Assembly (NCBI GenBank): GCA_030158675.1
Contig: JAOASL010000035.1
Span: forward strand, 81,627 to 124,011
Direction: 5' to 3'
Length of the DNA: 42,385 nucleotides
DNA from: Burkholderiaceae bacterium
Lineage (GTDB): Bacteria > Pseudomonadota > Gammaproteobacteria > Burkholderiales > Burkholderiaceae_D
The notes under the pieces were generated by a model. It had not been told where the DNA came from. It was given only the letters and a program-made list of their open reading frames with translations, and did not search any database. The first letter of the stretch is position 1. Every line of letters starts with the position of its first letter. The position numbers and the translations under genes were made by a program. Positions 1-8,593 of this stretch are shown piece by piece.

Positions 1-161
1 GTAGCGGGTGCTCCACCCGCTCTGAGGATTTTGCTGAAGGCCAGTCTGAAAACTTAGCGAGATCCGAGGCAGGTTCAGGAAGCGCTGTCGTACCGGGCAC
101 ACGATGAGCATCGCAGTGCCTGAATCGGGCCGGGCAGTCGTTTTCAAAAAATCCTGCGGAT

Positions 162-1163
162 TTACACCATCTTGATGACCACTTTGCCTTTTGCGCGCCC
201 ACGTTCGACATAGGCCAGCGCGTCATTGGTCTCGGCGAATGGAAAAACTTTATCAATCACGGGGCGTATGGCGCCGGATTCGATGAGTGGGGTGATCTGC
301 CGCAGCTGGTTTCCACTGGCCTTCATGAAAAGGAAAGAGAAACCAATCTGCCGCTGCCTTGCCTGTCTTCTGATGCTCAAGCTCAGCATGCGCATGACTT
401 GCTGCACCCACCACGGCGCCTTAATGTCTTGCGCAAATTCGCGATCGGGGGGCCCGGAAATGGAAATGAGCTTGCCTCCGGGTTTAAGCACACGCAAAGA
501 CTTCTTCAGCGTTTCCCCATCCTGACTGTTCAGAACAAGGTCGTAGTCACGCAGGATTTTTTCAAAATCTTCTTGTCGATAGTCAATCACGACATCGGCT
601 CCCAACGCCTTCACCCAAGCCGCATTTTCTGCGCTGGCCGTGGTGGCCACTACGGCTCCCAAATGTTTGGCAAGCTGAATGGCGAAGCTGCCGACGCCGC
701 CCGACCCTGCCTGAATGAACACCTTCTGACTTTTTTTCAGCCCCCCCTTTTCGACCAGTGCTTGCCAGGCCGTCAAACCTACCAGAGGCAGTGAGGCAGC
801 CTCTTCCATACTGATGTTCGCGGGTTTTGGCGCCAAGGCGCTTTCCCTGACCGCGACGAATTCGGCAAAGGTACCGATGCGGAAATCGTCGGGCCGTGCA
901 TAGACTTCGTCCCCTGGCTTGAATTGGCGCACACGTGAACCGACCCGGACCACAACGCCGGCCACATCGTGCCCGAGCACAAAGGGCGTGCGATAAGGCA
1001 GCACAAGTTTGAATTCCCCATTGCGGATCTTGGCATCCAGCACATTAACGCTGGCTGCATGGGCCTTGACCAAGACCTCGTCCTCCAGCAGCTCGGGTTC
1101 CGGCAGTTCAACAGCGCGTAATAGTTCGGATTTCCCGTAACGGTCAACTATGAATGCTTTCAT
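162..1163 (-). CDS. NADP-dependent zinc-free alcohol dehydrogenase / quinone oxidoreductase family protein
   Basis: A medium-chain dehydrogenase/reductase of about 333 residues. The N-terminal GroES-like fold begins MKAFIVDRYGKSELLRAVEL. It is followed by the cofactor-binding Rossmann motif AGSGGVGSFAIQLAKHLGA and the typical family ending GRAKGKVVIKMV. The structural-zinc cysteine cluster of classical alcohol dehydrogenases is absent, which points to the zinc-independent quinone/enone reductase branch. Such proteins reduce activated double bonds or quinones with NADPH in the cytoplasm; the substrate here cannot be read. The start at 1163 was chosen over an upstream in-frame ATG because the family begins MKA. 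It lies about 100 bases downstream of a tetR gene on the same strand, so that regulator is the likely controller. A 12-bp palindrome sits in the gap between them. Confidence 0.85.
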   Translation of the reverse strand: MKAFIVDRYGKSELLRAVELPEPELLEDEVLVKAHAASVNVLDAKIRNGEFKLVLPYRTPFVLGHDVAGVVVRVGSRVRQFKPGDEVYARPDDFRIGTFAEFVAVRESALAPKPANISMEEAASLPLVGLTAWQALVEKGGLKKSQKVFIQAGSGGVGSFAIQLAKHLGAVVATTASAENAAWVKALGADVVIDYRQEDFEKILRDYDLVLNSQDGETLKKSLRVLKPGGKLISISGPPDREFAQDIKAPWWVQQVMRMLSLSIRRQARQRQIGFSFLFMKASGNQLRQITPLIESGAIRPVIDKVFPFAETNDALAYVERGRAKGKVVIKMV

Positions 1164-1214
1164 GACGCTTTCTTTTTCAAAGAGGAGGTAATGTGAATTT
1201 AGCCGGGCAATTGC

Positions 1215-1226
1215 TGAATGCATTCA
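1215..1226. promoter_or_regulatory. Perfect 12-bp palindrome upstream of the dehydrogenase gene
   Basis: TGAATGCATTCA is a perfect palindrome about 50 bases upstream of the dehydrogenase start, in the gap after tetR. It is directly followed by ATGA-N6-TCAT. Position and symmetry fit a TetR-type operator. Binding by the adjacent regulator is inference. Confidence 0.35.
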
Positions 1227-1262
1227 CATGATGATTGTCATACTTATCAACAAAAAAAGAGC

Positions 1263-1856
1263 TCAGATCGCCTCGCCGAGCAGGCGCTTCAATCCCGCCT
1301 CGCATAAGTCTTTGGACAATACCGGATCATCGACAGCCCGGGCCATCACCAGCGTTCCCACCATTGTGGCCACCGTGACAAGCGCCCGTTCATGGGCTCC
1401 CGGTTGTCCCCACTGCGGAATCTGGCGAGCGACCAGATCGATCATCTCCTTGATTCTTCGTGTGGCAGCACGACGCACCTCAGGGGATTGGCGAGACGTT
1501 TCGGAGCCCAAGGCCGAGACCGGACAGCCATGCTCAATATCCTTGAGATGTTCATTCGAAAGATAAGAACGGATCAATGCTTCCAGGGACTGCTCGGGCG
1601 GCACGGCCGCAACCACTTCACTCGCCTGTGCGATGGCTTCTGCGCCCGCGCGATCCGCCGCTTCGGCCAGCATGGCATCACGGGACACGAAGTGAGCATA
1701 AAACGCACCGTGAGTTAACCCCGCCTCTTTCATGATGTCCGAAACCCCGGTGCCCTCATAGCCACTGCGACGGATAGCACGCGCGGCAACAGATACGATG
1801 CGTTCGTGGGTTGCATTTTTGGCAGAAGCTCGGGTATTGGCGTCTTTTTTTCGCAT
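1263..1856 (-). CDS. TetR/AcrR family transcriptional regulator
   Basis: A protein of about 197 residues with an N-terminal TetR helix-turn-helix. HERIVSVAARAIRRSGYEG is followed by GVSDIMKEAGLTHGAFYAHF, the canonical recognition helix with the AFYAHF signature. The C-terminal ligand-binding part contains HGCPVSALGSE, typical of the TetR_C group often found beside redox enzymes. Family members repress neighbouring genes until a small ligand binds; the ligand is unknown. Possible starts are ATG codons at 1868, 1865 and 1856. MRKKDAN at 1856 fits the usual short N-terminus best, but 1868/1865 would overlap the stop of an upstream open frame. It is probably autoregulated and controls the dehydrogenase downstream. 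ATGAT-N4-ATCAT at 1855-1868 is a possible operator at its own start. Confidence 0.85.
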   Translation of the reverse strand: MRKKDANTRASAKNATHERIVSVAARAIRRSGYEGTGVSDIMKEAGLTHGAFYAHFVSRDAMLAEAADRAGAEAIAQASEVVAAVPPEQSLEALIRSYLSNEHLKDIEHGCPVSALGSETSRQSPEVRRAATRRIKEMIDLVARQIPQWGQPGAHERALVTVATMVGTLVMARAVDDPVLSKDLCEAGLKRLLGEAI

Positions 1857-1864
1857 GATATACA

Positions 1865-2023
1865 TCATATAACAATTATCTGACCCACAGGGATAGAAGC
1901 CAGCACCACCAGGACAGCCTTGAAGAAGAACCTTTTTTCCGAGTTAAACACCGAAGCGCCTGAACCAATGCACACCGCGCCACCGGAAATGAAACTGTTG
2001 TTGCGATCTTCAGGAACAACGTT
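1865..2023 (-). pseudogene. Possible 5'-truncated gene fragment with hydrophobic C-terminus
   Basis: A minus-strand open frame of about 52 codons runs from just after an in-frame TAG (2026-2024) to a TGA at 1867-1865. That TGA overlaps the ATGATG at the 5' end of tetR, an arrangement typical of translationally coupled genes. The C-terminal part is hydrophobic and membrane-like (KAVLVVLASIPVGQIIVI). There is no ATG start and no ribosome binding site. I do not recognise the family. It could be the decayed tail of a small membrane protein gene once in an operon with tetR, or chance. Confidence 0.25.
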
Positions 2024-2333
2024 CTAATTTACATCATGACTTTATAGCGGACTTGCGTCAGGCGTCAGAGATTTTTACTGACTGTCGGGACGAATTGGGT
2101 TGAGGGTGAGAATTGCGCTAACGCAAAGTAGTCGGAAAAAAACGTGCTCAACTGATGAGCCGGTCGTATCAATTCCCATACCGTTTAAAGCGTAGCAGGC
2201 CGAATCATCCAAATGTCCTTAACAAAACCTCGGTGACCACACGCACCGTCACAGACAGATCGACCCGGTCGGTAAAACGGTCAACGACACCGGCGATATT
2301 TTGATAAAGCGTCTTAATTGAAGGAGAAAAACC
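1869..2333. other. Gene-free stretch between tetR and the methyltransferase gene
   Basis: About 465 bases between divergent genes. The tetR-proximal third carries the possible truncated frame described separately. The remainder has no convincing open frame, RNA gene or long repeat. A small dyad TTGCG-N4-CGCAA lies near 2113-2126. The last bases carry the ribosome binding site AAGGAG of the methyltransferase. The promoters of both genes must lie here, but I see no near-consensus -35/-10 pair. Confidence 0.5.
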
Positions 2334-3173
2334 ATGACCGCACCACCGAACTCAGCTCCCAACCCCAACCAGGCCCTTTGGGAAAAAGGCGATTTCACCC
2401 GCATTGCAGCCGCCATGCGGGAAAGCGGCGAGGCGCTGGTCAAATCTCTGGGTATTCAGCCCGGCGAAAAAGTACTCGACCTCGGCTGCGGCGACGGGAC
2501 AACCGCCCTGCCTGCGGCAATGCTGGGTGCGGAGGTGCTCGGCGTCGATATTTCGCGCAATCTGGTCGCTGCCGGCAACCGGCGCGCCGCAGAAGCGGGG
2601 TTGGCCCATTGCCGGTTTGAGCACGGCGACGCCTCACAGCTGTCGAATCTTGAGGACAACCATTTTGATCGGGTCGTCAGCATCTTCGGCGCGATGTTTG
2701 CGCCCAAACCCTTTGACGTGGCCAGAGAAATGGTGCGCGTCACCCGGTCGGGCGGAAGTATTACGATGGGCAACTGGATACCCAACGACCCCACGCTTGT
2801 GGCTCAGATTCTGAAGATCAGTTCTGCCTACTCGCCGCCACCGCCCGAAGGATTCGTCAGCCCGATAACCTGGGGCATCAGGGCGCAGGTGGAAGAACGT
2901 TTCATGGCCGCCGGCATTCCGGCCACAGATATCACATGCTCGGAGCAAACGTACACATTCAACTTCGACGGCCCGCCCGTGAGTTTTCTGGACGCGTTCA
3001 GGCATTATTACGGCCCCACCATGAATGCGTTCGAGGCGGCCGAAAAGAATGGCCGCAGTGTCGCGCTGGCCGGAGAACTGGAAGCACTTTTCAGCAAGGA
3101 GAACCGCAGTGGGCGGGAAAATTTCACGTCAATCCCTGCGACCTTTTTGCTGGTGAAGGTTAAGGTCCACTGA
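2334..3173 (+). CDS. Class I SAM-dependent methyltransferase (UbiE/Methyltransf_11-like)
   Basis: A soluble protein of 279 residues. SAM-binding motif I, KVLDLGCGDGT, lies at about residues 46-56. The acidic loop GVDIS follows, and the later strand motif is FDRVVSIFGAMFAPKP. The RVTRSGGSITMGNW post-motif is typical of UbiE-like enzymes. The C-terminal third (SYYGP-like FRHYYGPTMNAFEAAEKNG) resembles small-molecule methyltransferases of unknown substrate that are common in soil proteobacteria. The start at 2334 has a strong ribosome binding site (GAAGGAG, 7-bp spacing). It is not in an operon: the upstream tetR is divergent and the downstream gene convergent. The substrate cannot be inferred, and a role in ubiquinone synthesis is unlikely since ubiG stands elsewhere in the window. 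Confidence 0.8.
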   Translation: MTAPPNSAPNPNQALWEKGDFTRIAAAMRESGEALVKSLGIQPGEKVLDLGCGDGTTALPAAMLGAEVLGVDISRNLVAAGNRRAAEAGLAHCRFEHGDASQLSNLEDNHFDRVVSIFGAMFAPKPFDVAREMVRVTRSGGSITMGNWIPNDPTLVAQILKISSAYSPPPPEGFVSPITWGIRAQVEERFMAAGIPATDITCSEQTYTFNFDGPPVSFLDAFRHYYGPTMNAFEAAEKNGRSVALAGELEALFSKENRSGRENFTSIPATFLLVKVKVH

Positions 3174-3183
3174 GCGATTACCT

Positions 3184-3262
3184 GTTCGTCAGGGCCTTCC
3201 GCCAGAAAACGCTACACAGGCGGCTGCAAAGAAGATGCACGCCGCCTGAACTTCCGACGAAC
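3184..3262. terminator. Nested inverted repeat between convergent genes
   Basis: The outer arms are GTTCGTC (3184-3190) and GACGAAC (3256-3262). The inner arms are CAGGCGGC (3217-3224) and GCCGCCTG (3241-3248). The pair lies exactly between the convergent methyltransferase and secreted-protein genes. It has no long U tract, so it may act as a bidirectional structured 3' end rather than a textbook intrinsic terminator. Confidence 0.4.
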
Positions 3263-3265
3263 GGC

Positions 3266-3673
3266 TCAGCGCATGATATGGCTGCAAGCAAAATCGAGCA
3301 GATTTTCCATCGGTGCGCCCGGCTCCAGTTGCACCCATTCCGGATTGTTCACCTGGCCTGATTTCAAGGCTTCGGCGCCGGCATCGCGTTCGGCATGTTC
3401 ATTGATCCACATCGTGCGCGACTGCCGGAACCGGCAATTGAATTCGACCAGTGAGCGGGTCGAGCGAGTGGTCTCGTCTTTTGGCCTGGCCAGATTGACT
3501 ACTTGCCACGCGTGGACGATGTAGCCCTTGCGGGTCATCCCCTCCCTCTCGATCGCATACACATTACCTTCGGCATCCGTGACCGGCGGCGAATAAGTCG
3601 CGCCGTAAGCCGGCATCGACGCACAAGCGACGGAAAACAGCATCCCCAACAGGGCGGAACGGGCAGTATTCAT
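3266..3673 (-). CDS. Small secreted protein, surface-adhesin E-like
   Basis: A protein of about 135 residues with a clear Sec signal peptide (MNTARSALLGMLFSVACASM, cleavage probably after PAYG-A). The mature part contains RSLVEFNCRFRQSRTMW and ends WVQLEPGAPMENLLDFACSH. This layout of one central and one C-terminal cysteine after a W-x-x-[IL]-x-PGS-like turn resembles the surface-adhesin protein E family seen in many Burkholderiales. The two cysteines could form a disulfide in the periplasm or at the surface. Function is unknown. The start at 3673 was chosen because it gives an immediate signal peptide; a longer frame to 3739 adds a non-signal extension. Confidence 0.65.
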   Translation of the reverse strand: MNTARSALLGMLFSVACASMPAYGATYSPPVTDAEGNVYAIEREGMTRKGYIVHAWQVVNLARPKDETTRSTRSLVEFNCRFRQSRTMWINEHAERDAGAEALKSGQVNNPEWVQLEPGAPMENLLDFACSHIMR

Positions 3674-3810
3674 GGATAGATTAAGTCGGCGATGGGTTAA
3701 AGTTTTTGAAAGTTTACCTCTCGTCCATGGACATGCCATGGATTTTCAGGAGGCAGGCTCAGCGCAGTCATCATCATACGATACCCATCCCGCTGCGCCC
3801 GAAAACGACC

Positions 3811-3841
3811 AAGCCGCCGCCCCTTGCGGGAACGGCGGCTT
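3811..3841 (-). terminator. Intrinsic-type terminator of maeB
   Basis: A perfect 9-bp stem AAGCCGCCG (3811-3819) / CGGCGGCTT (3833-3841) lies about 25 bases past the maeB stop. Read on the minus strand it is followed by GGTCGTTTTC, a weak U-containing tail. Confidence 0.6.
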
Positions 3842-3866
3842 GTCTGCATTAAAAGCAAGCCGCAGG

Positions 3867-6179
3867 TCAGCGCTGCACTGCATCGACGACCGCAAGTGCG
3901 GTCATGTTGACGATGCGGCGCACCGTCGCCGACGGCGTCAGGATATGCACCGGACGCGCGCAGCCGAGCAGCACCGGACCGATCGCCACGCCATGGCCGG
4001 CGGCCATCTTCAGCAGGTTGTAGGCGATGTTGGCAGCATCGATGTTCGGCATCACCAGCAGATTGGCATCACCCTTGAGCACCGTGTCCGGCATGGTGCT
4101 CTTCAGCAGATGCGCGTCGAGCGCGGTGTCACCGTGCATTTCGCCGTCCACCTCGAGGTCGGGCGCGCGCTCGCGCAGGATCGCCAACGCATTGCGCATC
4201 TTCACCGCCGACTCGCTGTTGCTGGTGCCAAAGTTCGAATGTGACAACAAGGCCGCGCGCGGATGCATGCCGAAACGCCGCATCTCCTCGGCCGCCATGA
4301 TCGTGATCTCGGCGACCTGCTCGGCGGTCGGATTCTCGTTCACATGCGTGTCGACCAGCACCACCTGCCGATCCTGCAGCACCAGCGCGTTCATTGCCGC
4401 ATAGGTGTTCACGCCGGCGCGCTTGCCCAGCACCATGTCGATGTAATGCAGGTGCAGATCCGTGTTGCCGTAGGTGCCGCAGATCAGGCCGTCCGCATCG
4501 CCCTTATAAATGGCCATCGAGCCAATCAGCGTGTGACGGCGGCGCATTTCCAGCTTCGCCCACTGTTCGGTCACGCCCTTCCTGCGGCCCATCGCCAGGA
4601 AGGTCTCCCAGTACGAGCGATAACGCTCGTCGCGTTCGGGGTTGATAACGTCGAAATCGATTTCCGGGCGAATGCGCAGACCATAGCGTTGTATGCGCTG
4701 CGCCAGCACGACCGGGCGGCCGATCAGGATAGGCTTGGCCAGACCTTCATCGATCACCACCTGCACCGCACGCAGCACGCGCTCTTCTTCGCCTTCGGCG
4801 AACACGATGCGCTTTTTCGCGGCAGGTGCCTTCTTTGCGATCGCAAACACTGGCTTCATGAAGCTGCCGCTGTGGTAGACGAACTGCTGCAGCCTCTCCA
4901 TGTACGAGGCCATGTCCTTGATCGGGCGTTGCGCGACACCGGATTTCTCCGCTGCCAGCGCGACGGCCGGCGCAATCTTCAGCATCAGGCGCGGGTCAAA
5001 CGGTTTCGGGATCAGGTAATCCGGGCCGAACGACAGGTTGGTCACGCCATAGGTGGTGGCCACGACATCGGACTGCTCGGCCTGCGCGAGGTCAGCGATT
5101 GCGTGCACGGTTGCAATCTCCATCTCGCGCGTGATCGTCGTTGCTCCGCAATCGAGCGCGCCACGGAAAATATACGGGAAGCAGAGCACATTGTTGACCT
5201 GGTTCGGATAGTCCGAACGACCGGTCGCGATCACCGCGTCATCGCGCACTTCGCGTACTTCTTCAGGCAGGATCTCCGGCGTCGGGTTGGCCAGCGCCAG
5301 CACCAGCGGACGGGCGGCCATCTGGCGCACCATGGCCTGCTTGAGCACGCCGCCAGCTGACAAGCCCAGGAAGATGTCAGCGCCGGGAATCACGTCGGCC
5401 AGCGTGCGCGCGGACGTGTCCTGCGCGAAGCGCGCCTTGTCCGGATCCATCAGCTCAGTGCGGCCTTTGTAGACCACGCCGGCGAGATCCGTGACGTAGA
5501 TGTTCTCGATCGGGAAGCCGAGGTCGACGATCAGGTCCAGGCAAGCCAGTGCCGCTGCGCCTGCGCCGGAGACGACCAGCTTGCAATTTTTGATGTCCTT
5601 GTCAACCACCTTCAGACCGTTCAGGATTGCCGCGCCGACGATGATCGCGGTGCCATGCTGGTCATCGTGGAAGACTGGAATCTTCATCCGGTCGCGCAGC
5701 TTACGTTCAATGTAAAAGCACTCGGGCGCCTTGATGTCCTCAAGGTTCACACCACCGAAGGTCGGCTCAAGGGCGGCAATGATGTCGCACAGCTTGTCGG
5801 GGTCGGTCTCGTTGATCTCGATGTCGAACACATCGATGCCGGCAAACTTCTTGAACAGCACGCCCTTGCCCTCCATCACCGGCTTGGCCGCCAGCGGGCC
5901 GATATTGCCCAGCCCGAGCACGGCGGTGCCGTTGGTGATGACGGCCACCAGATTGCCGCGCGCGGTGTAGCGGAAGGCGTTCGACGGTTCGGCGGCTATC
6001 TCTTCACAGGCCGCAGCCACCCCTGGCGAATATGCAAGCGCGAGATCGCGCTGGTTGGTCAGTTGCTTGGTCGGCGTGACGCTGATTTTGCCGGGGGTAG
6101 GAAATTCGTGATACTCGAGCGCGGCCTGACGAAATTGCTGGCGCACGTGCTCCTGTTCGCGGGAATTATCTGAATCCAT
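3867..6179 (-). CDS. maeB: NADP-dependent malic enzyme (malic domain plus phosphotransacetylase-like domain)
   Basis: Oxidatively decarboxylates malate to pyruvate with formation of NADPH, linking the TCA cycle to biosynthetic reducing power. The protein of 770 residues has the hybrid layout of proteobacterial MaeB. The N-terminal malic enzyme part contains the catalytic tyrosine region [16 protein letters not shown], the metal-binding HDDQHGTAI and the nucleotide-binding [12 protein letters not shown]. The C-terminal part resembles phosphate acetyltransferase ([43 protein letters not shown]); in MaeB it serves regulation by acetyl-CoA rather than catalysis. I start it at [12 protein letters not shown] (6179), the family-like start; an upstream ATG at 6221 would add 14 residues. 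It is divergent from thiL, with a 148-bp shared promoter region, and is followed by a hairpin terminator. Confidence 0.95.
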   Translation of the reverse strand: MDSDNSREQEHVRQQFRQAALEYHEFPTPGKISVTPTKQLTNQRDLALAYSPGVAAACEEIAAEPSNAFRYTARGNLVAVITNGTAVLGLGNIGPLAAKPVMEGKGVLFKKFAGIDVFDIEINETDPDKLCDIIAALEPTFGGVNLEDIKAPECFYIERKLRDRMKIPVFHDDQHGTAIIVGAAILNGLKVVDKDIKNCKLVVSGAGAAALACLDLIVDLGFPIENIYVTDLAGVVYKGRTELMDPDKARFAQDTSARTLADVIPGADIFLGLSAGGVLKQAMVRQMAARPLVLALANPTPEILPEEVREVRDDAVIATGRSDYPNQVNNVLCFPYIFRGALDCGATTITREMEIATVHAIADLAQAEQSDVVATTYGVTNLSFGPDYLIPKPFDPRLMLKIAPAVALAAEKSGVAQRPIKDMASYMERLQQFVYHSGSFMKPVFAIAKKAPAAKKRIVFAEGEEERVLRAVQVVIDEGLAKPILIGRPVVLAQRIQRYGLRIRPEIDFDVINPERDERYRSYWETFLAMGRRKGVTEQWAKLEMRRRHTLIGSMAIYKGDADGLICGTYGNTDLHLHYIDMVLGKRAGVNTYAAMNALVLQDRQVVLVDTHVNENPTAEQVAEITIMAAEEMRRFGMHPRAALLSHSNFGTSNSESAVKMRNALAILRERAPDLEVDGEMHGDTALDAHLLKSTMPDTVLKGDANLLVMPNIDAANIAYNLLKMAAGHGVAIGPVLLGCARPVHILTPSATVRRIVNMTALAVVDAVQR

Positions 6180-6327
6180 GCTGGGGCAGCTTTCTAGATG
6201 CTTGCTGACGAGAGAGGGCATTGATTCTAGCAGAGCGGCCTGCCCCTGACCGGCACCATACTGTGCTATTCAGTCAATAGTGTCTTTACCAAAAAGAGCT
6301 TTTGATCGCTTCTGTACAATCGCCGCC

Positions 6328-7296
6328 ATGCTTTCCGAATTCGATCTGATCGCGCGCTATTTCACTCGCCTTCCACGTTCCGGTGGCCCGGTCATGCTGG
6401 GTGTCGGCGATGATTGCGCGCTGCTCGCGCCGGCCGCAGGCGAGTCGCTGGCCATCTCGACGGACATGCTGGTCGAGGGCCGGCATTTTTTCGCAGGCGC
6501 TGATGCGCAGGCGCTCGGGCACAAGGCGCTTGCGGTGAATCTGTCGGATCTGGCCGCGATGGGTGCACGGCCCCTGGGTTTCACACTGGCGCTGGCACTG
6601 CCGGCAGCCGATCCGGCCTGGCTCGAGCCCTTCGCGCGCGGCCTGCTGACGCTGGCCGACGCGCATGACATCGCGCTGGTTGGCGGCGACACCACGCGTG
6701 GACCGCTGAACCTGTGCATCACGGTGTTCGGCAGCGTGCCGTTCGCGCAGGCATTGCGTCGCGACGGTGCGCATGCCGATGACGAGATCTGGATCTCGGG
6801 CACGCTCGGTGACGCGCGGCTCGCGCTCGAAGCGCTACAGGGCAAGCTGACACTGACGTCCGATCGCCTGGCGATTGCACAACTACGGCTCGATTGCCCT
6901 CAGCCGCGCAATGCACTCGGCATCGCGCTGCGCGGCATTGCCACGGCGGCAATCGATATCTCCGACGGTCTGCTTGGCGACCTGGGCCACCTGCTCGAAC
7001 GCTCCGGCGTCGGTGCCGTGCTCGACGCGGATGCGCTGCCGTTCGGCGCCATGTTGTCGCTTGAGCCGCCAGAGCGGTGCCGCGCATTCGCCCTGAACGG
7101 CGGTGACGATTACGAGCTCTGCTTTGCAGCCCCGGCGCAATGCCGACAGGCCGTGCTGGACGCCGCACTGCAGGCCGGCGTGGCCGTCGCGCGCATCGGG
7201 CGGCTGACCCGTGAGCGCGGCATTCGCGTCACCGATTCTGCCGGCACTCCGCTTACCGTCGATTCGCTCTCTTTCGATCACTTCGCGACCCCATGA
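6328..7296 (+). CDS. thiL: Thiamine-monophosphate kinase
   Basis: ATP-dependent phosphorylation of thiamine phosphate to thiamine diphosphate, the last step of cofactor synthesis, in the cytoplasm. The 322-residue protein shows the family landmarks in order: GVGDDCALL near residue 27, DMLVEGRHF, KALAVNLSDLAAMGARP, the ALVGGDTTRG metal/ATP loop, AIDISDGLLGDLGHLL and NGGDDYELCF. The start MLSEFDLI at 6328 matches the usual family N-terminus; the frame extends 16 codons upstream without support. The stop overlaps the pgpA start in ATGA, so the two are translationally coupled. This thiL-pgpA-pncC order is common in betaproteobacteria. Confidence 0.95.
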   Translation: MLSEFDLIARYFTRLPRSGGPVMLGVGDDCALLAPAAGESLAISTDMLVEGRHFFAGADAQALGHKALAVNLSDLAAMGARPLGFTLALALPAADPAWLEPFARGLLTLADAHDIALVGGDTTRGPLNLCITVFGSVPFAQALRRDGAHADDEIWISGTLGDARLALEALQGKLTLTSDRLAIAQLRLDCPQPRNALGIALRGIATAAIDISDGLLGDLGHLLERSGVGAVLDADALPFGAMLSLEPPERCRAFALNGGDDYELCFAAPAQCRQAVLDAALQAGVAVARIGRLTRERGIRVTDSAGTPLTVDSLSFDHFATP

Positions 7297-7823
7297 CTGA
7301 TTCCGTCAGCGACGCTCCCGTCGGCCGTCTCCCGATCCGGCCCACGCTGGCCTTCATGCTTGCACATCCTGCGCACTTGCTTGCGCTGGGTTTCGGCAGC
7401 GGCCTGTCGCGCGTGGTGCCCGGCACGATGGGTACGCTGTTTGGCTGGCTGTGCTTTCGCCTGCTGTCGACATACTGGCCAGGCATCTTCACCGCCCCGG
7501 TCTGGGGCGCATTGATCGTTGCCGGTTTCGCGGTCGGCATCTACGCCTGCGACAAGACCGGGCGCGCACTTGGCGTGCCGGATCATGGCGCGATGGTCTG
7601 GGATGAAATCATTGCGATCTGGCTGGTCCTGCTGATGGTCCGGCCGACTAATTTTGCGGCCGAACTGACCGCAGTGCTGCTATTCCGCGTGCTCGACATG
7701 ACGAAGCCGCCCCCGATCCGGCAGTTCGAGCGACGCTTCAAGGGAGGCTTCGGCGTGATGGCGGACGACATCCTCGCTGCGTTTTTTACGTTGCTGCTAC
7801 TTGCGCTCTGGCGCTTCCTGTGA
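7293..7823 (+). CDS. pgpA: Phosphatidylglycerophosphatase A
   Basis: Inner-membrane phosphatase converting phosphatidylglycerophosphate to phosphatidylglycerol. Its 176 residues contain the PgpA signature GSGLSRVVPGTMGTLFGW, the conserved DHGAMVWDEIIAIW acidic motif and the basic RQFERRFKGGFGVMADDILA near the C-terminus, which ends in a hydrophobic helix (LAAFFTLLLLALWRFL). Several hydrophobic segments fit a membrane protein. The ATG at 7293 overlaps the thiL stop by four bases (ATGA), indicating coupling. Confidence 0.93.
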   Translation: MTDSVSDAPVGRLPIRPTLAFMLAHPAHLLALGFGSGLSRVVPGTMGTLFGWLCFRLLSTYWPGIFTAPVWGALIVAGFAVGIYACDKTGRALGVPDHGAMVWDEIIAIWLVLLMVRPTNFAAELTAVLLFRVLDMTKPPPIRQFERRFKGGFGVMADDILAAFFTLLLLALWRFL

Positions 7824-7863
7824 AAACCTGAAGGCTCACAAGAGAACAAATCAGGAGGCTTCC

Positions 7864-8364
7864 ATGGAGACAACTGCCGAACTCGAACTTCGCGAGCTGG
7901 CCGAGCAGGTCGGCGAAATGCTGAAGCAAAAGCGCTGGCTGCTGGCGACTGCGGAGTCCATCACCGGCGGCGGCATCTCGCAGGCCATAACGGATGTCGC
8001 CGGATCGTCCGAATGGTTTGACTGTGGCTTCGTCACCTACTCGAATTCATCGAAGACGGAATTCCTCGATGTGCCGGCCGCGCTGATTGCGCAGTTCGGC
8101 GCCGTATCCGAGGAAGTGGCGGGGGAAATGGCGAAAGGTGCGCTGGCCAATACCGATTCCCATGTCACGTTGTCGACCACCGGCATCGCCGGTCCGACGG
8201 GCGCGGTGCCGGGCAAGCCGGTCGGCACCGTCTGCTTCGGTTGGGCGTACGGCACCTCCGTGTGCACCGAACGACTGGTGTTTTCAGGAGACCGGCACAC
8301 GGTGCGCATGCAGACGACTGAGCATGCGCTGAAGGGACTGCTGAAATTTATCGAGAAGATGTGA
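7864..8364 (+). CDS. pncC: Nicotinamide-nucleotide amidohydrolase (CinA C-terminal type)
   Basis: Deamidates nicotinamide mononucleotide to nicotinic acid mononucleotide for NAD recycling. The 166-residue single-domain protein carries the CinA C-terminal signature ATAESITGGGISQAITDVAG, then FVTYSNSSKTEFLDV, the GAVSEEVAGEMAKGAL helix, and TTGIAGPTGAVPGKPVGTV. It lacks the N-terminal molybdopterin-like domain of long CinA proteins, as is normal for PncC. The start at 7864 is set by a strong AGGAGG eight bases upstream. It lies 40 bases after pgpA and is probably in the same transcript. Confidence 0.92.
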   Translation: METTAELELRELAEQVGEMLKQKRWLLATAESITGGGISQAITDVAGSSEWFDCGFVTYSNSSKTEFLDVPAALIAQFGAVSEEVAGEMAKGALANTDSHVTLSTTGIAGPTGAVPGKPVGTVCFGWAYGTSVCTERLVFSGDRHTVRMQTTEHALKGLLKFIEKM

Positions 8365-8493
8365 GCCACAGGGCAGGTCAATCACGAGGTTTGGCACTCG
8401 GTATCGAAGCTGCCCCTTCACCTGGTCTTTTTCACTACAACAGGCGCGTTACATTGTGCTGCCTGCAATACCCCCATTCTTTTTGCAGCTGAA

Positions 8494-8563
8494 GGAACGT
8501 GGCGACCGGCCCCGTTCCTAACGGGCGGCTTTCTGCCATGCGTTTTGCCATGCACGGCAAAAC
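8494..8563. promoter_or_regulatory. Two hairpins in the leader region of the LRR gene
   Basis: GGAACG (8494-8499) / CGTTCC (8513-8518) forms one dyad. GTTTTGCC (8542-8549) / GGCAAAAC (8556-8563), with a 6-base loop, forms a second, perfect 8-bp stem 30 bases before the LRR gene start. Both lie in the 229-bp gap after pncC. They could form leader RNA structure, an operator or a weak terminator for the pncC operon; no U tract follows either. No TTCG-based PIP/hrpII box is present in this gap. Confidence 0.4.
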
Positions 8564-8593
8564 CTATTCCCATCAGACGAAAAGGAAGCAACT

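Noticed and set aside
4-20. GCGGGTG-CTC-CACCCGC hairpin at the window edge
   Set aside because: It is a perfect short stem, but there is no U tract and no gene end visible beside it; the context is cut off by the window start.
4263-5360. Plus-strand open frame of 365 codons opposite maeB
   Set aside because: It is antisense to a well-conserved malic enzyme, with His/Arg-rich composition typical of shadow frames.
8365-8593. Search for PIP/hrpII (TTCG-N16-TTCG) or HrpL (GGAACC-N16-CCAC) boxes before the LRR gene, and likewise before 17904
   Set aside because: No matching pair was found: TTCG does not occur in the first gap and occurs only once in the second. GGAACG at 8494 lacks the downstream CCAC.
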